Shown here piece by piece: positions 16,524-27,143 of a DNA stretch of 64,000 nt; position 1 is the stretch's first letter, and every line of letters starts with the position of its first letter. The stretch is taken from positions 37,797-101,796 of the forward strand of contig NZ_RQYT01000015.1 in assembly GCF_003932785.1 (NCBI RefSeq), written 5' to 3'. Position numbers and translations under genes: made by a program. The DNA is from Arachnia propionica (GTDB lineage Bacteria; Actinomycetota; Actinomycetes; Propionibacteriales; Propionibacteriaceae). The notes beneath the pieces were generated by a model. The model was not told where the DNA came from. It ran no database searches and worked only from the letters and a program-made list of their open reading frames with translations.

Positions 16524-16599
16524 GTGACTCCCTTGCTTCTCCAGGTTCAACGGGTGTGTTCTCAGCCCCCTCGGGGCACCCCGGCGAGTCGCAGTCACA
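16524..16599 (-). promoter_or_regulatory. TPP riboswitch (thi box) with shortened P4/P5 arm
   Basis: Read on the minus strand this leader contains the thi-box blocks in order: GGGGTGCC, a short P3 with GGCTGAGA (16560-16565 holds CTGAGA), ACCC, GAACCTG, then AAGGGA. Its ends TGTGACT and AGTCACA can close a P1 helix whose last base is the A of the thiM start codon. Only 9 bases (GGAGAAGCA) separate CCT from AGGG, against about 20 in ordinary aptamers, so helix P5 is missing or minimal. AAGGGA also serves as the thiM ribosome binding site, so ligand binding would hide it directly. Confidence 0.85.
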
Positions 16600-16698
16600 C
16601 CCTAGCACCGGGGAGCCCGCCACTGCCGTGGCGGCCTGTCCCACCCCCTCGCTGAAAGCTCCAACTGTCTTTTCAGAGGTCAAATCGAGGTGGCTTTT

Positions 16699-16717
16699 TT
16701 AGGTTTGGGCAACCTAA
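16699..16717 (+). promoter_or_regulatory. DtxR/IdeR-like iron-box operator
   Basis: The 19-mer TTAGGTTTGGGCAACCTAA has perfect 7-base outer arms of the DtxR consensus (TTAGGTT and AACCTAA) and a degenerate centre. It ends 59 bases before the GTG start of the second subtilase and overlaps a TAATAT (16715-16720) that may be the -10 element. Binding by an iron- or manganese-loaded DtxR-type regulator would repress the protease gene. The regulator is not in this window. Confidence 0.65.
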
Positions 16718-16776
16718 TATGCGAGCGCGCCTTGTGTGCAACAAACCCCAACGCACCGTCAAGGAAGGTGAATCGA

Positions 16777-19700
16777 GTGCGAAGAAAGAGAATCCTGGCC
16801 GGGCTGTCCGCCCTGGCCCTCCTCGTCGCCGGGCCGACGGCCCACGCCGACGAGCGGGACCCCAATTCCATCGAGGACCTGGTCGCGCCCTCCAACCAAG
16901 GAGCCGTTCCCGACGACGCGGGCGAGGCACTGCCCGAGCTCACCGGCGAGGTGGACCTCATTGTCCAGCTCGAGGCCGACCCCGTCGCGGTCGTCGCGGC
17001 CAAGGAGGGGGTGGAGATCACCGGCGCCAAGGCGGAGGAGGTCGCCGACAGCATCCTCGACGCCCAGGAGGGCGTGGCACGGCAGGTGTCCTCCCTCGGG
17101 GGAGAGGTGATCCACCGGATGCACTCCGCCTACAACGGGATGCGCATCAGGATCGACGCGGCCCGGATCACCGAGCTCCGCGGCATCCCCGGGGTGAAGG
17201 AGGTCCATGCGGCCCCCATCCACGAACGGGCGAACCATGACTCGGTTCCCGCCACCGGTGTCCCCGCCGTGTGGCAGGGAGGTGCCGTTCCCGGGTTGAC
17301 GGGCAAGGGCATCAAGGTCGCGGTCATCGACTCCGGCATCGACTACACCCATGCCACCTTCGGCGGCGAGGGCACCTTGGACGCCTACGAGGCCGCGGTC
17401 AACGCCACCACCCCGCAGTACACCGGCCGGGTCAAGGGCGGTTACGACTTCGCCGGCGACGGCTACGACGGTCGCAACGCCCCGCAGGCCGACGAGAACC
17501 CCCTCGACTGCGAACGCAACGGCCACGGCACCCATGTGGCCGGAACCCTCGCCGGGTCAGGCGTGCTCGCCGACGGCAGCACCTACACCGGCACCTACGA
17601 CGAGAACACCCACAAGCAGGAGTTCCGCGTGGGCCCGGGCGTGGCCCCCGAGGCGGACATCTACGCCCTGAAGGTCTTCGGCTGCTCCGGCGGCACCTCG
17701 CTCGCCACCGAGGCCATCGACTGGGCGGTCAAGAACGACATGGACATCATCAACCTGTCGCTCGGCTCGTCGTTCGGTCGGGCCACGGACCCGGATTCCG
17801 TGGCCGCTGCCAACGCGGTCGCCGCCGGCGTGGTCGTCGTCGCGGCCGCCGGGAACTCCGGCCCCGCGCCCTATCTCGCCAGTTCCCCCGCCGTCGCCAC
17901 CGGTGTGATCTCCGTGGCGGCCAGTGACCCGCGCAAGTCCTTCCCCGGCGCGACACTGACCGTCGACGGTGCCACGGTGACGGCGATCAATGCCAACGCG
18001 TACCGGCTCATCGAATCCGGCCCCATCCATGTCATGCGCAACGATGACGGCTCCGTCGCCGACGGGTGTGACCGCGACATGTGGACCCGGGTGCCCCACA
18101 GCCATGTCGTCGTGACCCAGCGGGGCGGCTGCGCGCGGGTCCTCAAGGCCATCAACGGCCAGCGTTTCGGCGCTCTCGCGGTCGTCATGGTCAGCGACAC
18201 CGACGAGCTGCCGCCTTACGAGGGGCTCATCACGCGCAACCCCGAGACCGGCGAGGCCTGGCGGGTGCGCATCCCGTTCCTCGGGGTGAAGAAGTCCGAC
18301 GGGGACACCCTCGTCGCGGCCGACGGCAAGACCGTCACCTTCGCGGAGACCACCGTGGACAACCCCAACCACGGGAAGTTCGGTGATTTCAGCTCCGCGG
18401 GCCCGCGCTCCGGTGACTCCGCGATCCGCCCGAGCGTCACCGCCCCTGGCGTGACGATCCTGTCCGCCGCCGTCGGGACCGGGACCCGGGGCGAGGTCAA
18501 CGAGGGAACCTCCATGGCCTCCCCGTACGCCGCGGGTGTCGCGGCGCTCGCCAAGCAGGCCCACCCCGACTGGAGCGCGCAGGAGATCGCCGCGGTCATG
18601 GTGACCACGGCTGACACCGAACGGGTCGCGGACCACACCTTCCCCCGCGGCGGCGGCATGGTGGACCCCGTTGGTGTCGTCCACTCGAAGCTCCTGGCCC
18701 TCGGCGACAGCCGGGAGGTCAAGGACACCACCGTGCGTGAATCCGTCCTCGCCTTCGGCTTCGCCGAGTTCACCGGCACCCACGAGGACACCCGCACCGT
18801 CACCCTTGTCAACAAGGGCGACGAGCCCCGCACACTCGCGGTGAGCGCCGTTCCGAGCAAGGAGTCGCTGCCTGCCCGGGTCACTCCCGGCGTCACCGAG
18901 GTGACCGTGCCCGCCAACGGCTCCGTCGACGTCCCCGTCTCCCTCTCGGTCAAGGCCGCCGACGTGCCGAGCAGCCTCGCCCGGTTCAACGACCCCAACT
19001 TCCGTGAGGTCTCCGGCAACATCCACTTCGAGGACGCCAACGGCGAGGCCATCAACATCGCCTACCTGCTGGTCCCCCGATCCCTGTCCGATGTGAAGGT
19101 CGCCACCACTGCGGTCGACGACGACACCGTCGAGCTGAGCTTCACCAACGAGGGCGGTATCAAGGCCTTCACGGCCCTGTACAACTGGGGTCTGGCGGAC
19201 GCCGATGACATCCCCGAGGGCAAGGACGTGGGTCAGGACATCGCCGCGGTGGGTGTCTCCGCGGCGGGCGATGCGACGCTGATGAACCTCAGCTTCGCGG
19301 TCAACACGAGCGGCCGCTGGTCGAACGCCGCGCCCGTGCTGTTCAACGTGCTCATCGACAACGACAACGACGGTGTGGACGACTTCAGCGTGTTCAGCAT
19401 CGATTCCGGCCTGATCCGGGAGCGGGCGATCAACGGTCGCCCCGAGGTGTTCGTCACCGACCTCAAGACGCAGAGGACCGTCCCCGGCAACGCGGAGACG
19501 CTGGCCCCGACGGACTCCAGCACCGTCGTGATGCAGGTCCCGGCATCCTTGGTCGGGGTGACCGGCAAGTTCACCTACACGGTCACCTCCACCAGCCTGC
19601 GCGACACCACCGCGGCCGACACGGTTGACGGCAAGGCCGTCTACGACCCCCTGAACAAGCCGTTCGCCGACGGCCGGTTCTTCGGTGTCGCGGTCGGGGA

Positions 19701-20052
19701 GACGAAGAGCTTCCAGGTCGACCGGAACGCCAGCTACGGCGAACAGAAGCCCCTCGGCTACATGGCCGTGGTCTTCGACAACGCCAGTGGCCGCTCCGAG
19801 GCGCTGACGGGCACCCTCGAGGTCACGCCGGCCCCGGTGCCCCCGCCGGTGTCGCCGTCGCCCGCCCCGTCCACGGCACCAACGGCCGCTCCCACGGTTG
19901 CTCCGACGGCGGCCCCGACGGCCACGCCCACGGTTGCTCCGACGGCGGCCCCGACGGTCACGCCCACGGCTGCGCCGACGACCAGGCCGACCGCCAAGCC
20001 GACGCCCATCACACCTCGCCCGGGTCTGCCCCGGACGGGAACCGAGGGCTGA
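16777..20052 (+). CDS. Second secreted subtilisin-like serine protease (S8), paralogue of the 3472 gene, ending in LPRTG stub
   Basis: About 1091 residues with the same plan as the first subtilase: signal peptide ending near AHADE, I9-like propeptide, S8 domain with Asp185 (VIDSGIDYTHA), His250 (GHGTHVAGT) and Ser579 (EGTSMASPYAAG), PA insert, Ig-like regions and a Pro/Thr stalk. It ends RPGLPRTGTEG-stop, with no hydrophobic sorting tail. GTG 16777 is preferred: AAGGAAGG lies 8 bases upstream; an in-frame GTG at 16768 would overlap that site. The catalytic domain is closely similar to the first copy, pointing to an old duplication, but here a DtxR-like box precedes the gene. Probably released or wall-associated; substrate unknown. 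Confidence 0.9.
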   Translation: MRRKRILAGLSALALLVAGPTAHADERDPNSIEDLVAPSNQGAVPDDAGEALPELTGEVDLIVQLEADPVAVVAAKEGVEITGAKAEEVADSILDAQEGVARQVSSLGGEVIHRMHSAYNGMRIRIDAARITELRGIPGVKEVHAAPIHERANHDSVPATGVPAVWQGGAVPGLTGKGIKVAVIDSGIDYTHATFGGEGTLDAYEAAVNATTPQYTGRVKGGYDFAGDGYDGRNAPQADENPLDCERNGHGTHVAGTLAGSGVLADGSTYTGTYDENTHKQEFRVGPGVAPEADIYALKVFGCSGGTSLATEAIDWAVKNDMDIINLSLGSSFGRATDPDSVAAANAVAAGVVVVAAAGNSGPAPYLASSPAVATGVISVAASDPRKSFPGATLTVDGATVTAINANAYRLIESGPIHVMRNDDGSVADGCDRDMWTRVPHSHVVVTQRGGCARVLKAINGQRFGALAVVMVSDTDELPPYEGLITRNPETGEAWRVRIPFLGVKKSDGDTLVAADGKTVTFAETTVDNPNHGKFGDFSSAGPRSGDSAIRPSVTAPGVTILSAAVGTGTRGEVNEGTSMASPYAAGVAALAKQAHPDWSAQEIAAVMVTTADTERVADHTFPRGGGMVDPVGVVHSKLLALGDSREVKDTTVRESVLAFGFAEFTGTHEDTRTVTLVNKGDEPRTLAVSAVPSKESLPARVTPGVTEVTVPANGSVDVPVSLSVKAADVPSSLARFNDPNFREVSGNIHFEDANGEAINIAYLLVPRSLSDVKVATTAVDDDTVELSFTNEGGIKAFTALYNWGLADADDIPEGKDVGQDIAAVGVSAAGDATLMNLSFAVNTSGRWSNAAPVLFNVLIDNDNDGVDDFSVFSIDSGLIRERAINGRPEVFVTDLKTQRTVPGNAETLAPTDSSTVVMQVPASLVGVTGKFTYTVTSTSLRDTTAADTVDGKAVYDPLNKPFADGRFFGVAVGETKSFQVDRNASYGEQKPLGYMAVVFDNASGRSEALTGTLEVTPAPVPPPVSPSPAPSTAPTAAPTVAPTAAPTATPTVAPTAAPTVTPTAAPTTRPTAKPTPITPRPGLPRTGTEG
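19891..19980 (+). repeat. 36-bp tandem repeat encoding the Pro/Thr stalk
   Basis: Two near-identical 36-bp copies (19891-19926, 19927-19962) and half of a third encode PTVAPTAAPTAT-type units. The unit differs in length from the 33-bp one of the first subtilase, so the stalks have expanded independently. Confidence 0.8.
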
Positions 20053-20064
20053 GGCTGCACGTGT

Positions 20065-20100
20065 GACGCGGCAGGGGGGGCCCGATCCCCCTGCCGCGTC
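20065..20100. terminator. Bidirectional hairpin between subtilase and pckG
   Basis: Perfect 14-bp stem (20065-20078 with 20087-20100) and 8-base loop in the 52-base gap between two converging genes. Confidence 0.85.
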
Positions 20101-20104
20101 CGGG

Positions 20105-21976
<1,872 letters not shown>

Positions 21977-22168
21977 GGAATGGCACTCCTTCGGTCGGCA
22001 CTTCAGTGGGCTACCGCTGCGCCCGGCCGGACTCCGGTCGGGTACCTCGAGCGTATCGCTCCGGCTGCGGATTCGAGGGTGCTCGACGACGAATCGCTGA
22101 GGTTCTGGACGATGGTGGGGCATGGGAAGGTCAGGGATGAATCAGGGACGAAGACCCTGGGGGTCAGG

Positions 22169-22189
22169 GTTGAGCGTGGTAGACTCAAC
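22169..22189. promoter_or_regulatory. HAIR element (HspR operator) upstream of clpB
   Basis: GTTGAGC-N7-ACTCAAC matches the HspR inverted repeat CTTGAGT-N7-ACTCAAG at 12 of 14 arm positions and keeps the 7-base spacer. It lies 29 bases before the clpB start, where HspR repression of actinobacterial clpB normally acts. hspR itself is not in the window. Confidence 0.8.
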
Positions 22190-22218
22190 TCTGATGAATC
22201 GCACTCTGGAGGACAGCC

Positions 22219-24789
22219 TTGAACACTGAGAAGCTCACCGCCAAGAGCCGCGACGCGGTGACCGCCGCCGTCCGGCTGGCTCTGACCGCGGGCAACCCCA
22301 ACGCGGAACCCGTGCACCTGCTGCACGGACTCCTGCTCACCCCTGACAACACCGTCGGCGCACTCCTCGCCGCAGCCGGAGCCGATCCCGACCGGGTCGA
22401 TGCGGAGGCGGAGGCGGCCATCGCGAAGCTCCCCTCGTCCACCGGCAGCTCCGTGACCCAGCCGTCGATGTCCGGACCCCTCGCCCGGGTCCTCGCCACG
22501 GCCGAGACCCTCGCCGACGAACTCGGAGACCAGTTCGTCGCCACCGAGCACCTGCTCATCGCCCTGGCGAGGGTGGCGTCCGAGGCGCAGACCATCCTCA
22601 ACCGGGTCGGCGCCACCGCCGACGTGCTCACCCGGGGCTTCCAGGACGCCCGCGGTGCCAAGCGCGTGACCTCGGCGGAGTCCGAGGGCGGGGAGTCGGC
22701 GTTGGAGAAATACTCCGTCGACCTCACCGAACGGGCCCGGGCCGGGAAGATCGACCCCGTCATCGGGCGCGACCAGGAGATCCGCCGCATCGTGCAGGTG
22801 CTGGCGCGGCGCACGAAGAACAACCCCGTGCTGATCGGTGAGCCCGGCGTCGGCAAGACCGCCGTCGTCGAGGGTCTGGCCCTGCGGCTGGTGGAGGGCG
22901 ACGTCCCCGACTCCCTCAAGGGTCGTCGGCTGGTCTCCCTCGACCTGACCTCCATGGTGGCCGGGGCCAAGTACCGCGGCGACTTCGAGGAGCGCCTGAA
23001 GGCCGTGCTCAGCGAGATCAAGGAGTCCGACGGCCAGATCATCACCTTCATCGACGAACTGCACACCGTCGTCGGCGCCGGGGCGACCGGCGACGGCAGC
23101 ATGGATGCCGGCAACATGCTCAAGCCCATGCTGGCCCGCGGTGAACTGCGGATGATCGGCGCGACGACCCTCGACGAGTACCGCGAGCACATCGAGAAGG
23201 ACCCGGCGCTGGAGCGGCGCTTCCAGCAGGTCTACGTCGGTGAGCCGAGCGTGGAGGACGCCATCGCCATCCTGCGGGGGCTGCGGGAGCGCTACGAGGC
23301 CCACCACAAGGTGCGGATCACCGACGCCGCCCTCGTGGCGGCCGCCGCGCTCTCGGACCGCTACATCACGAGCCGTCAGCTGCCCGACAAGGCCATCGAC
23401 CTCGTCGACGAGGCGGCGTCCCGGCTGCGCATGGAGATCGACTCCTCCCCGGAGGAGATCGACATGTTGCGTCGTGACGTGGACCGGATGCTCATGCAGG
23501 AACTCCACCTCAAGAAGGAGGACGATCCCGCCTCCCGCGAGCGCCTCGCCGCGCTGCAGCAGGAACTGGCCGACGCCCAGGAGGAACTGCGTGGCCTGGA
23601 GGCCCGCTGGGCTGAGGAGAAGTCCGGCCTCAACGCCGTCGGCGACCTCAAGGAGCAGATCGACGCGCTGCGGATCGAGGCGGACCGGGCCCAGCGTGAC
23701 GGCGACCTCGGCCGCGCCTCCCAGCTGCTCTACGGGGAGATCCCCGCCATCGAGCAGCGGCTCGCCGAGGCCGAACTGAAGGAGGGGGAGGCCGTGAGAA
23801 TGGTCTCCGATGAGGTCTCGGACACCGACATCGCGGAGGTCGTCGGCGCCTGGACGGGCATCCCCGTCGGGCGGCTGCTCCAAGGAGAGTCCGAGAAGCT
23901 GCTGGAGATGGAGGAACGGCTCGGCCGGCGCCTCATCGGGCAGGTCGAGGCCGTGCGTGCGGTCTCCGATGCCGTCAGGCGGTCCCGGGCGGGCATCTCC
24001 GACCCGAATCGCCCGTCGGGTTCCTTCCTGTTCCTCGGGCCGACGGGTGTCGGCAAGACCGAGCTGGCGAAGTCGCTGGCGGACTTCCTCTTCGACGACG
24101 AGTCGGCGATGGTCCGCATCGACATGAGCGAGTACTCGGAGAAGCACGCCGTGGCCCGTCTCGTCGGTGCGCCTCCCGGCTACGTCGGCTACGAGGAGGG
24201 CGGGCAGCTCACCGAGGCCGTGCGGCGTCGGCCCTACTCGGTGGTGCTGCTGGACGAGGTGGAGAAGGCCCACCCGGACCTGTTCAACATCCTGTTGCAG
24301 GTGCTGGACGACGGCCGCCTCACCGACGGTCAGGGCCGCACGGTGGACTTCCGCAACACCATCCTCATCCTCACCTCCAACCTCGGCTCCCAGTACCTGG
24401 CCGATGCCACCCTGTCCCCGGAGGAGAAGCGGGAACAGGTGATGGCGGTGGTCCGGTCCGCCTTCCGGCCGGAGTTCCTCAACCGACTGGACGAGCTGGT
24501 CATGTTCGAGCCGCTGACCCGTGAGGACCTGGGGCGCATCGTCGACATCCAGCTCGGCAGGCTGAACGCCCGGCTCGCATCCCGCCGCATCGTGGTGGAG
24601 CTGAGCGACGAGGCGCGTGGCTGGCTCGGCGACGTCGGCTTCGACCCGATCTACGGGGCCAGGCCGCTGCGGCGCCTCATCCAGTCCACGCTGGAGGACC
24701 AACTGGCCAAGGGCCTGCTGGCGGGCCGGATCCACGACGGCCAGACGGTCCGCTTCGACCGCGACGGCGACGGCGTGACCATCGTCTGA
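22219..24789 (+). CDS. clpB: ATP-dependent disaggregase ClpB
   Basis: Hsp100 chaperone that, with DnaK, pulls polypeptides from aggregates. 856 residues in normal order: N-domain (1-145), AAA-1 with Walker A GEPGVGKT (~207) and Walker [13 protein letters not shown], coiled-coil middle domain (~400-520, charged heptads with many Glu/Arg), AAA-2 with [14 protein letters not shown] (~607) and [13 protein letters not shown], then the C-terminal D2-small domain. The TTG start has GGAGGA 5 bases upstream, and [14 protein letters not shown] is the expected N-terminus. A HAIR box suggests HspR-controlled heat-shock expression. Confidence 0.97.
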   Translation: MNTEKLTAKSRDAVTAAVRLALTAGNPNAEPVHLLHGLLLTPDNTVGALLAAAGADPDRVDAEAEAAIAKLPSSTGSSVTQPSMSGPLARVLATAETLADELGDQFVATEHLLIALARVASEAQTILNRVGATADVLTRGFQDARGAKRVTSAESEGGESALEKYSVDLTERARAGKIDPVIGRDQEIRRIVQVLARRTKNNPVLIGEPGVGKTAVVEGLALRLVEGDVPDSLKGRRLVSLDLTSMVAGAKYRGDFEERLKAVLSEIKESDGQIITFIDELHTVVGAGATGDGSMDAGNMLKPMLARGELRMIGATTLDEYREHIEKDPALERRFQQVYVGEPSVEDAIAILRGLRERYEAHHKVRITDAALVAAAALSDRYITSRQLPDKAIDLVDEAASRLRMEIDSSPEEIDMLRRDVDRMLMQELHLKKEDDPASRERLAALQQELADAQEELRGLEARWAEEKSGLNAVGDLKEQIDALRIEADRAQRDGDLGRASQLLYGEIPAIEQRLAEAELKEGEAVRMVSDEVSDTDIAEVVGAWTGIPVGRLLQGESEKLLEMEERLGRRLIGQVEAVRAVSDAVRRSRAGISDPNRPSGSFLFLGPTGVGKTELAKSLADFLFDDESAMVRIDMSEYSEKHAVARLVGAPPGYVGYEEGGQLTEAVRRRPYSVVLLDEVEKAHPDLFNILLQVLDDGRLTDGQGRTVDFRNTILILTSNLGSQYLADATLSPEEKREQVMAVVRSAFRPEFLNRLDELVMFEPLTREDLGRIVDIQLGRLNARLASRRIVVELSDEARGWLGDVGFDPIYGARPLRRLIQSTLEDQLAKGLLAGRIHDGQTVRFDRDGDGVTIV

Positions 24790-24826
24790 GACCCATCGAC
24801 GAGAGGACGCGGATAGGGTGTGGGGC

Positions 24827-25618
24827 GTGACAGACGCGTCCCACACCCGAGTCGGGGAGTCCCGACCCCTCAGCCCCGAGGTGAGGTCCCTCCTGGAGCG
24901 CCTGTTCGGTGTCGGTGACGACCACGGGGCCGAGGCATTGCGGGCCCAGCTGGAGGGAGCGCTGGAGGTGCGCAGCGAGTACGGCTGGCGTATCGGCTTC
25001 GAGGTCCGTGCGGATGTGCCACGCTCTCGGACCCGGCTTCGCGAGTACCCCGTCCACCTCATCGGTGATGACCTGGGCAGACCGGTGTGGGTGACTCTGC
25101 GGTTGGTTGACGGTCGGCTGGACGAGTTGGAGATCCTGCGGGAGGGGCTGCTGTTGGAGTGGGAACAGGACCTCGCGGAACTCGACTTGGAGGTGTTCCA
25201 CCGATCGCATGATGTGAGCGACGTTCTCCAGCTGCTGGACCCCGACACCGAGGGGTGTCTGTTTCGCCCTGTCCCGGTGGAGCCACTGATCCGTTCGCTG
25301 GTTGAACGGATGCTGGATGCCGACGCGCGCGAGAACGCGGAACTGCGGCAGCAGTTGGACGTGGTCCGGGCGCTGTGGTGCCCCGGCGGTCACGTCGTCT
25401 TCGAGGTCGCCACCGAGGTGCCACGCCTCCCAGGGGCCAACCACGATTTCCCGGTCATGCTGGCCGGGCAGGACGGCGACGGCTCGTTCTGGGTCATCCT
25501 GCGGATCGTCGACGGATGCCTCGGGGAGCTGGAGCTCTTCAGGGACGGCCTTCCGTGGGCCGAGGGGATGACCAGGCTTGCCGATCTCGACCTCCGGCCC
25601 GTCCCCGCACCCCAGTGA
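24827..25618 (+). CDS. Hypothetical protein with two tandem copies of one ~100-residue domain
   Basis: About 263 residues, acidic, no signal or membrane segment, so cytoplasmic. The two halves align: EVRSLLERLFGV / LIRSLVERMLDA, FEVRADVPRSRT / FEVATEVPRLPG, WVTLRLVDGRLDELEILREG / WVILRIVDGCLGELELFRDG. This is a duplicated alpha-beta unit. The family is not recognised with confidence; single-domain relatives seem likely among small actinobacterial hypotheticals. GTG 24827 is used; GTG 24818 is an alternative adding three residues. It follows clpB by 37 bases on the same strand and may be read through from it. Confidence 0.7.
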   Translation: MTDASHTRVGESRPLSPEVRSLLERLFGVGDDHGAEALRAQLEGALEVRSEYGWRIGFEVRADVPRSRTRLREYPVHLIGDDLGRPVWVTLRLVDGRLDELEILREGLLLEWEQDLAELDLEVFHRSHDVSDVLQLLDPDTEGCLFRPVPVEPLIRSLVERMLDADARENAELRQQLDVVRALWCPGGHVVFEVATEVPRLPGANHDFPVMLAGQDGDGSFWVILRIVDGCLGELELFRDGLPWAEGMTRLADLDLRPVPAPQ

Positions 25619-25621
25619 ACC

Positions 25622-26935
25622 TCACCCGGTCCACAGCCAGGCATCGGAGCGTTCCCGCCACCACAGCGTGAGCGCCCGGACCCCCATGAACCCGACGGTG
25701 AAGCTCGCCCACAGCCAGGCCAGGCCGGTCACCCCCGTCGGCGCGAACCGGTCCACCACGAGGACGAGGGGGGCGTAGACGACGAGGGTGAGGGTCATCG
25801 CGCGGGCCAGGTAGGGGCCGTCCCCGGCCCCGATGAGCACCCCGTCGAAGAGGGTCACCCACGAGGAGATCACCAGCGCGGCCCCCATCACCACCAGCAC
25901 CACCGCCACGGCGTGACGCACCTCGACCTGTGGGGTGAACAGGGCGGCGAACGGGCGGCGCACCACCGCGACGACGCCGCCCAGGAGCAGCCCGAACCCC
26001 AGGGACCACCGGATCATGTGCCGGGAGACGGAGCGCGCCTCCCGGGCACGCCCGGCCCCCAGCGCCTGGCCGATGAGGGTTTGACCGGCGATCGCCAGTG
26101 CATCGAGAACGTTCTGCAGGAATCCCCAGATGGTGAAGGCGACCTGGTGGGCGGCCAGCGCCGTCGCCCCCTGCCGGGCCGCGGCCCAGGTCGTGAGCAG
26201 CAGCGCCAGTCGTAGGGAGAGCGTGCGCACCAGCAGCGGGATGCCGACCCCCAGGCTGCGCCGCATCCCCGAGAACTCGGGGCGGCGGTGTGCCCCCAGC
26301 TCCCGGGAACCACGCAGCACCAGCCAGGCCGCCACCGCACCGAGGAGGGTCTCGGCGATCGCCGTCGCCGCCCCGGAGCCTGCGATGCCGAACCCCAGGC
26401 CGAGCACCAGCACCACGTCGCCCACGAGGTTCAATGCCGCGGCGGCCAACGACAGCAGCATCGGGGTCCGGGCGTCGGCCTGTCCCCGGAGGGTCCCTGT
26501 CGCGGCCAGCATCACGAGCATCCCCGGGGTCCCGGGCAGCGACCACCTCAGGTAGGCGACCGCCTGCTCACGCACCGCGCCCGTCGCGCCCAGCAGGCCG
26601 GCCAGCTGTGGCGCCAGCCACCACGCCACCCCGCCCACGAGCACTCCCAGGAACAGGGCCAGCCACAGGGCCTGTGCCCCGGCCTCCGCCGCCTCCCGGG
26701 CCCGCCCGGCCCCGGTCAGCCGGGCCACCGTCGCCGTCGAGGCGTAGGCCAGGAAGATGAACAGACCCACCATCGTCCCCACCACAGCGCTCCCCACGCC
26801 GAGACCGGCGAGGGGCTCCGTGCCCAGATGGCCCACGATCGCGGTGTCAGCCATGAGGAACAGCGGCTGGGCCGTGAGGGCGGCGAACGCCGGAACGGCC
26901 AGGGCCAGGATTCGGCGATTCAAGGAGGCGACCAC
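25622..26935 (-). CDS. MATE-family efflux transporter (DinF-like)
   Basis: 437-residue membrane protein with about twelve hydrophobic segments, PLFLMADTAIVGHLGTEPLAG near the N-terminus and the matching second-half feature IWGFLQNVLDALAIAGQTLIGQALG. These place it in the DinF branch of the MATE/MOP superfamily, which exports cationic drugs or metabolites in exchange for Na+ or H+. The GTG at 26935 is assumed as start; no clear ribosome binding site is visible and a TTG four codons later is possible. It stands alone, tail-to-tail with the duplicated-domain gene 3 bases away. Confidence 0.9.
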   Translation of the reverse strand: MVASLNRRILALAVPAFAALTAQPLFLMADTAIVGHLGTEPLAGLGVGSAVVGTMVGLFIFLAYASTATVARLTGAGRAREAAEAGAQALWLALFLGVLVGGVAWWLAPQLAGLLGATGAVREQAVAYLRWSLPGTPGMLVMLAATGTLRGQADARTPMLLSLAAAALNLVGDVVLVLGLGFGIAGSGAATAIAETLLGAVAAWLVLRGSRELGAHRRPEFSGMRRSLGVGIPLLVRTLSLRLALLLTTWAAARQGATALAAHQVAFTIWGFLQNVLDALAIAGQTLIGQALGAGRAREARSVSRHMIRWSLGFGLLLGGVVAVVRRPFAALFTPQVEVRHAVAVVLVVMGAALVISSWVTLFDGVLIGAGDGPYLARAMTLTLVVYAPLVLVVDRFAPTGVTGLAWLWASFTVGFMGVRALTLWWRERSDAWLWTG

Positions 26936-27143
26936 AAGCGGATCGTACGGGAACGGGAGGCACTGTTTGTTTCGCGCCGACGGCGTGCTTGACTAGGAAT
27001 GGCGACTCATGGTCGGCCCAGCTGGAAAATGAGGGGGCATTCTTGGCAGGATTCTCCCCATGGTTAATTGACATCCGGCCGAAAGGGCGAATGTCGGAGG
27101 GTGTTCCGGGAGCAACACGAGGGGAAGAAGCGAGGCCACGGTC

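Noticed and set aside
16524..16598. Earlier start for thiM
   Set aside because: It would translate the TPP riboswitch; the protein family begins at the 16523 ATG.
27061..27096. Promoter before the FN3 gene (TTGACA at 27068)
   Set aside because: A good -35 but no -10 at proper spacing; left out as unsupported.
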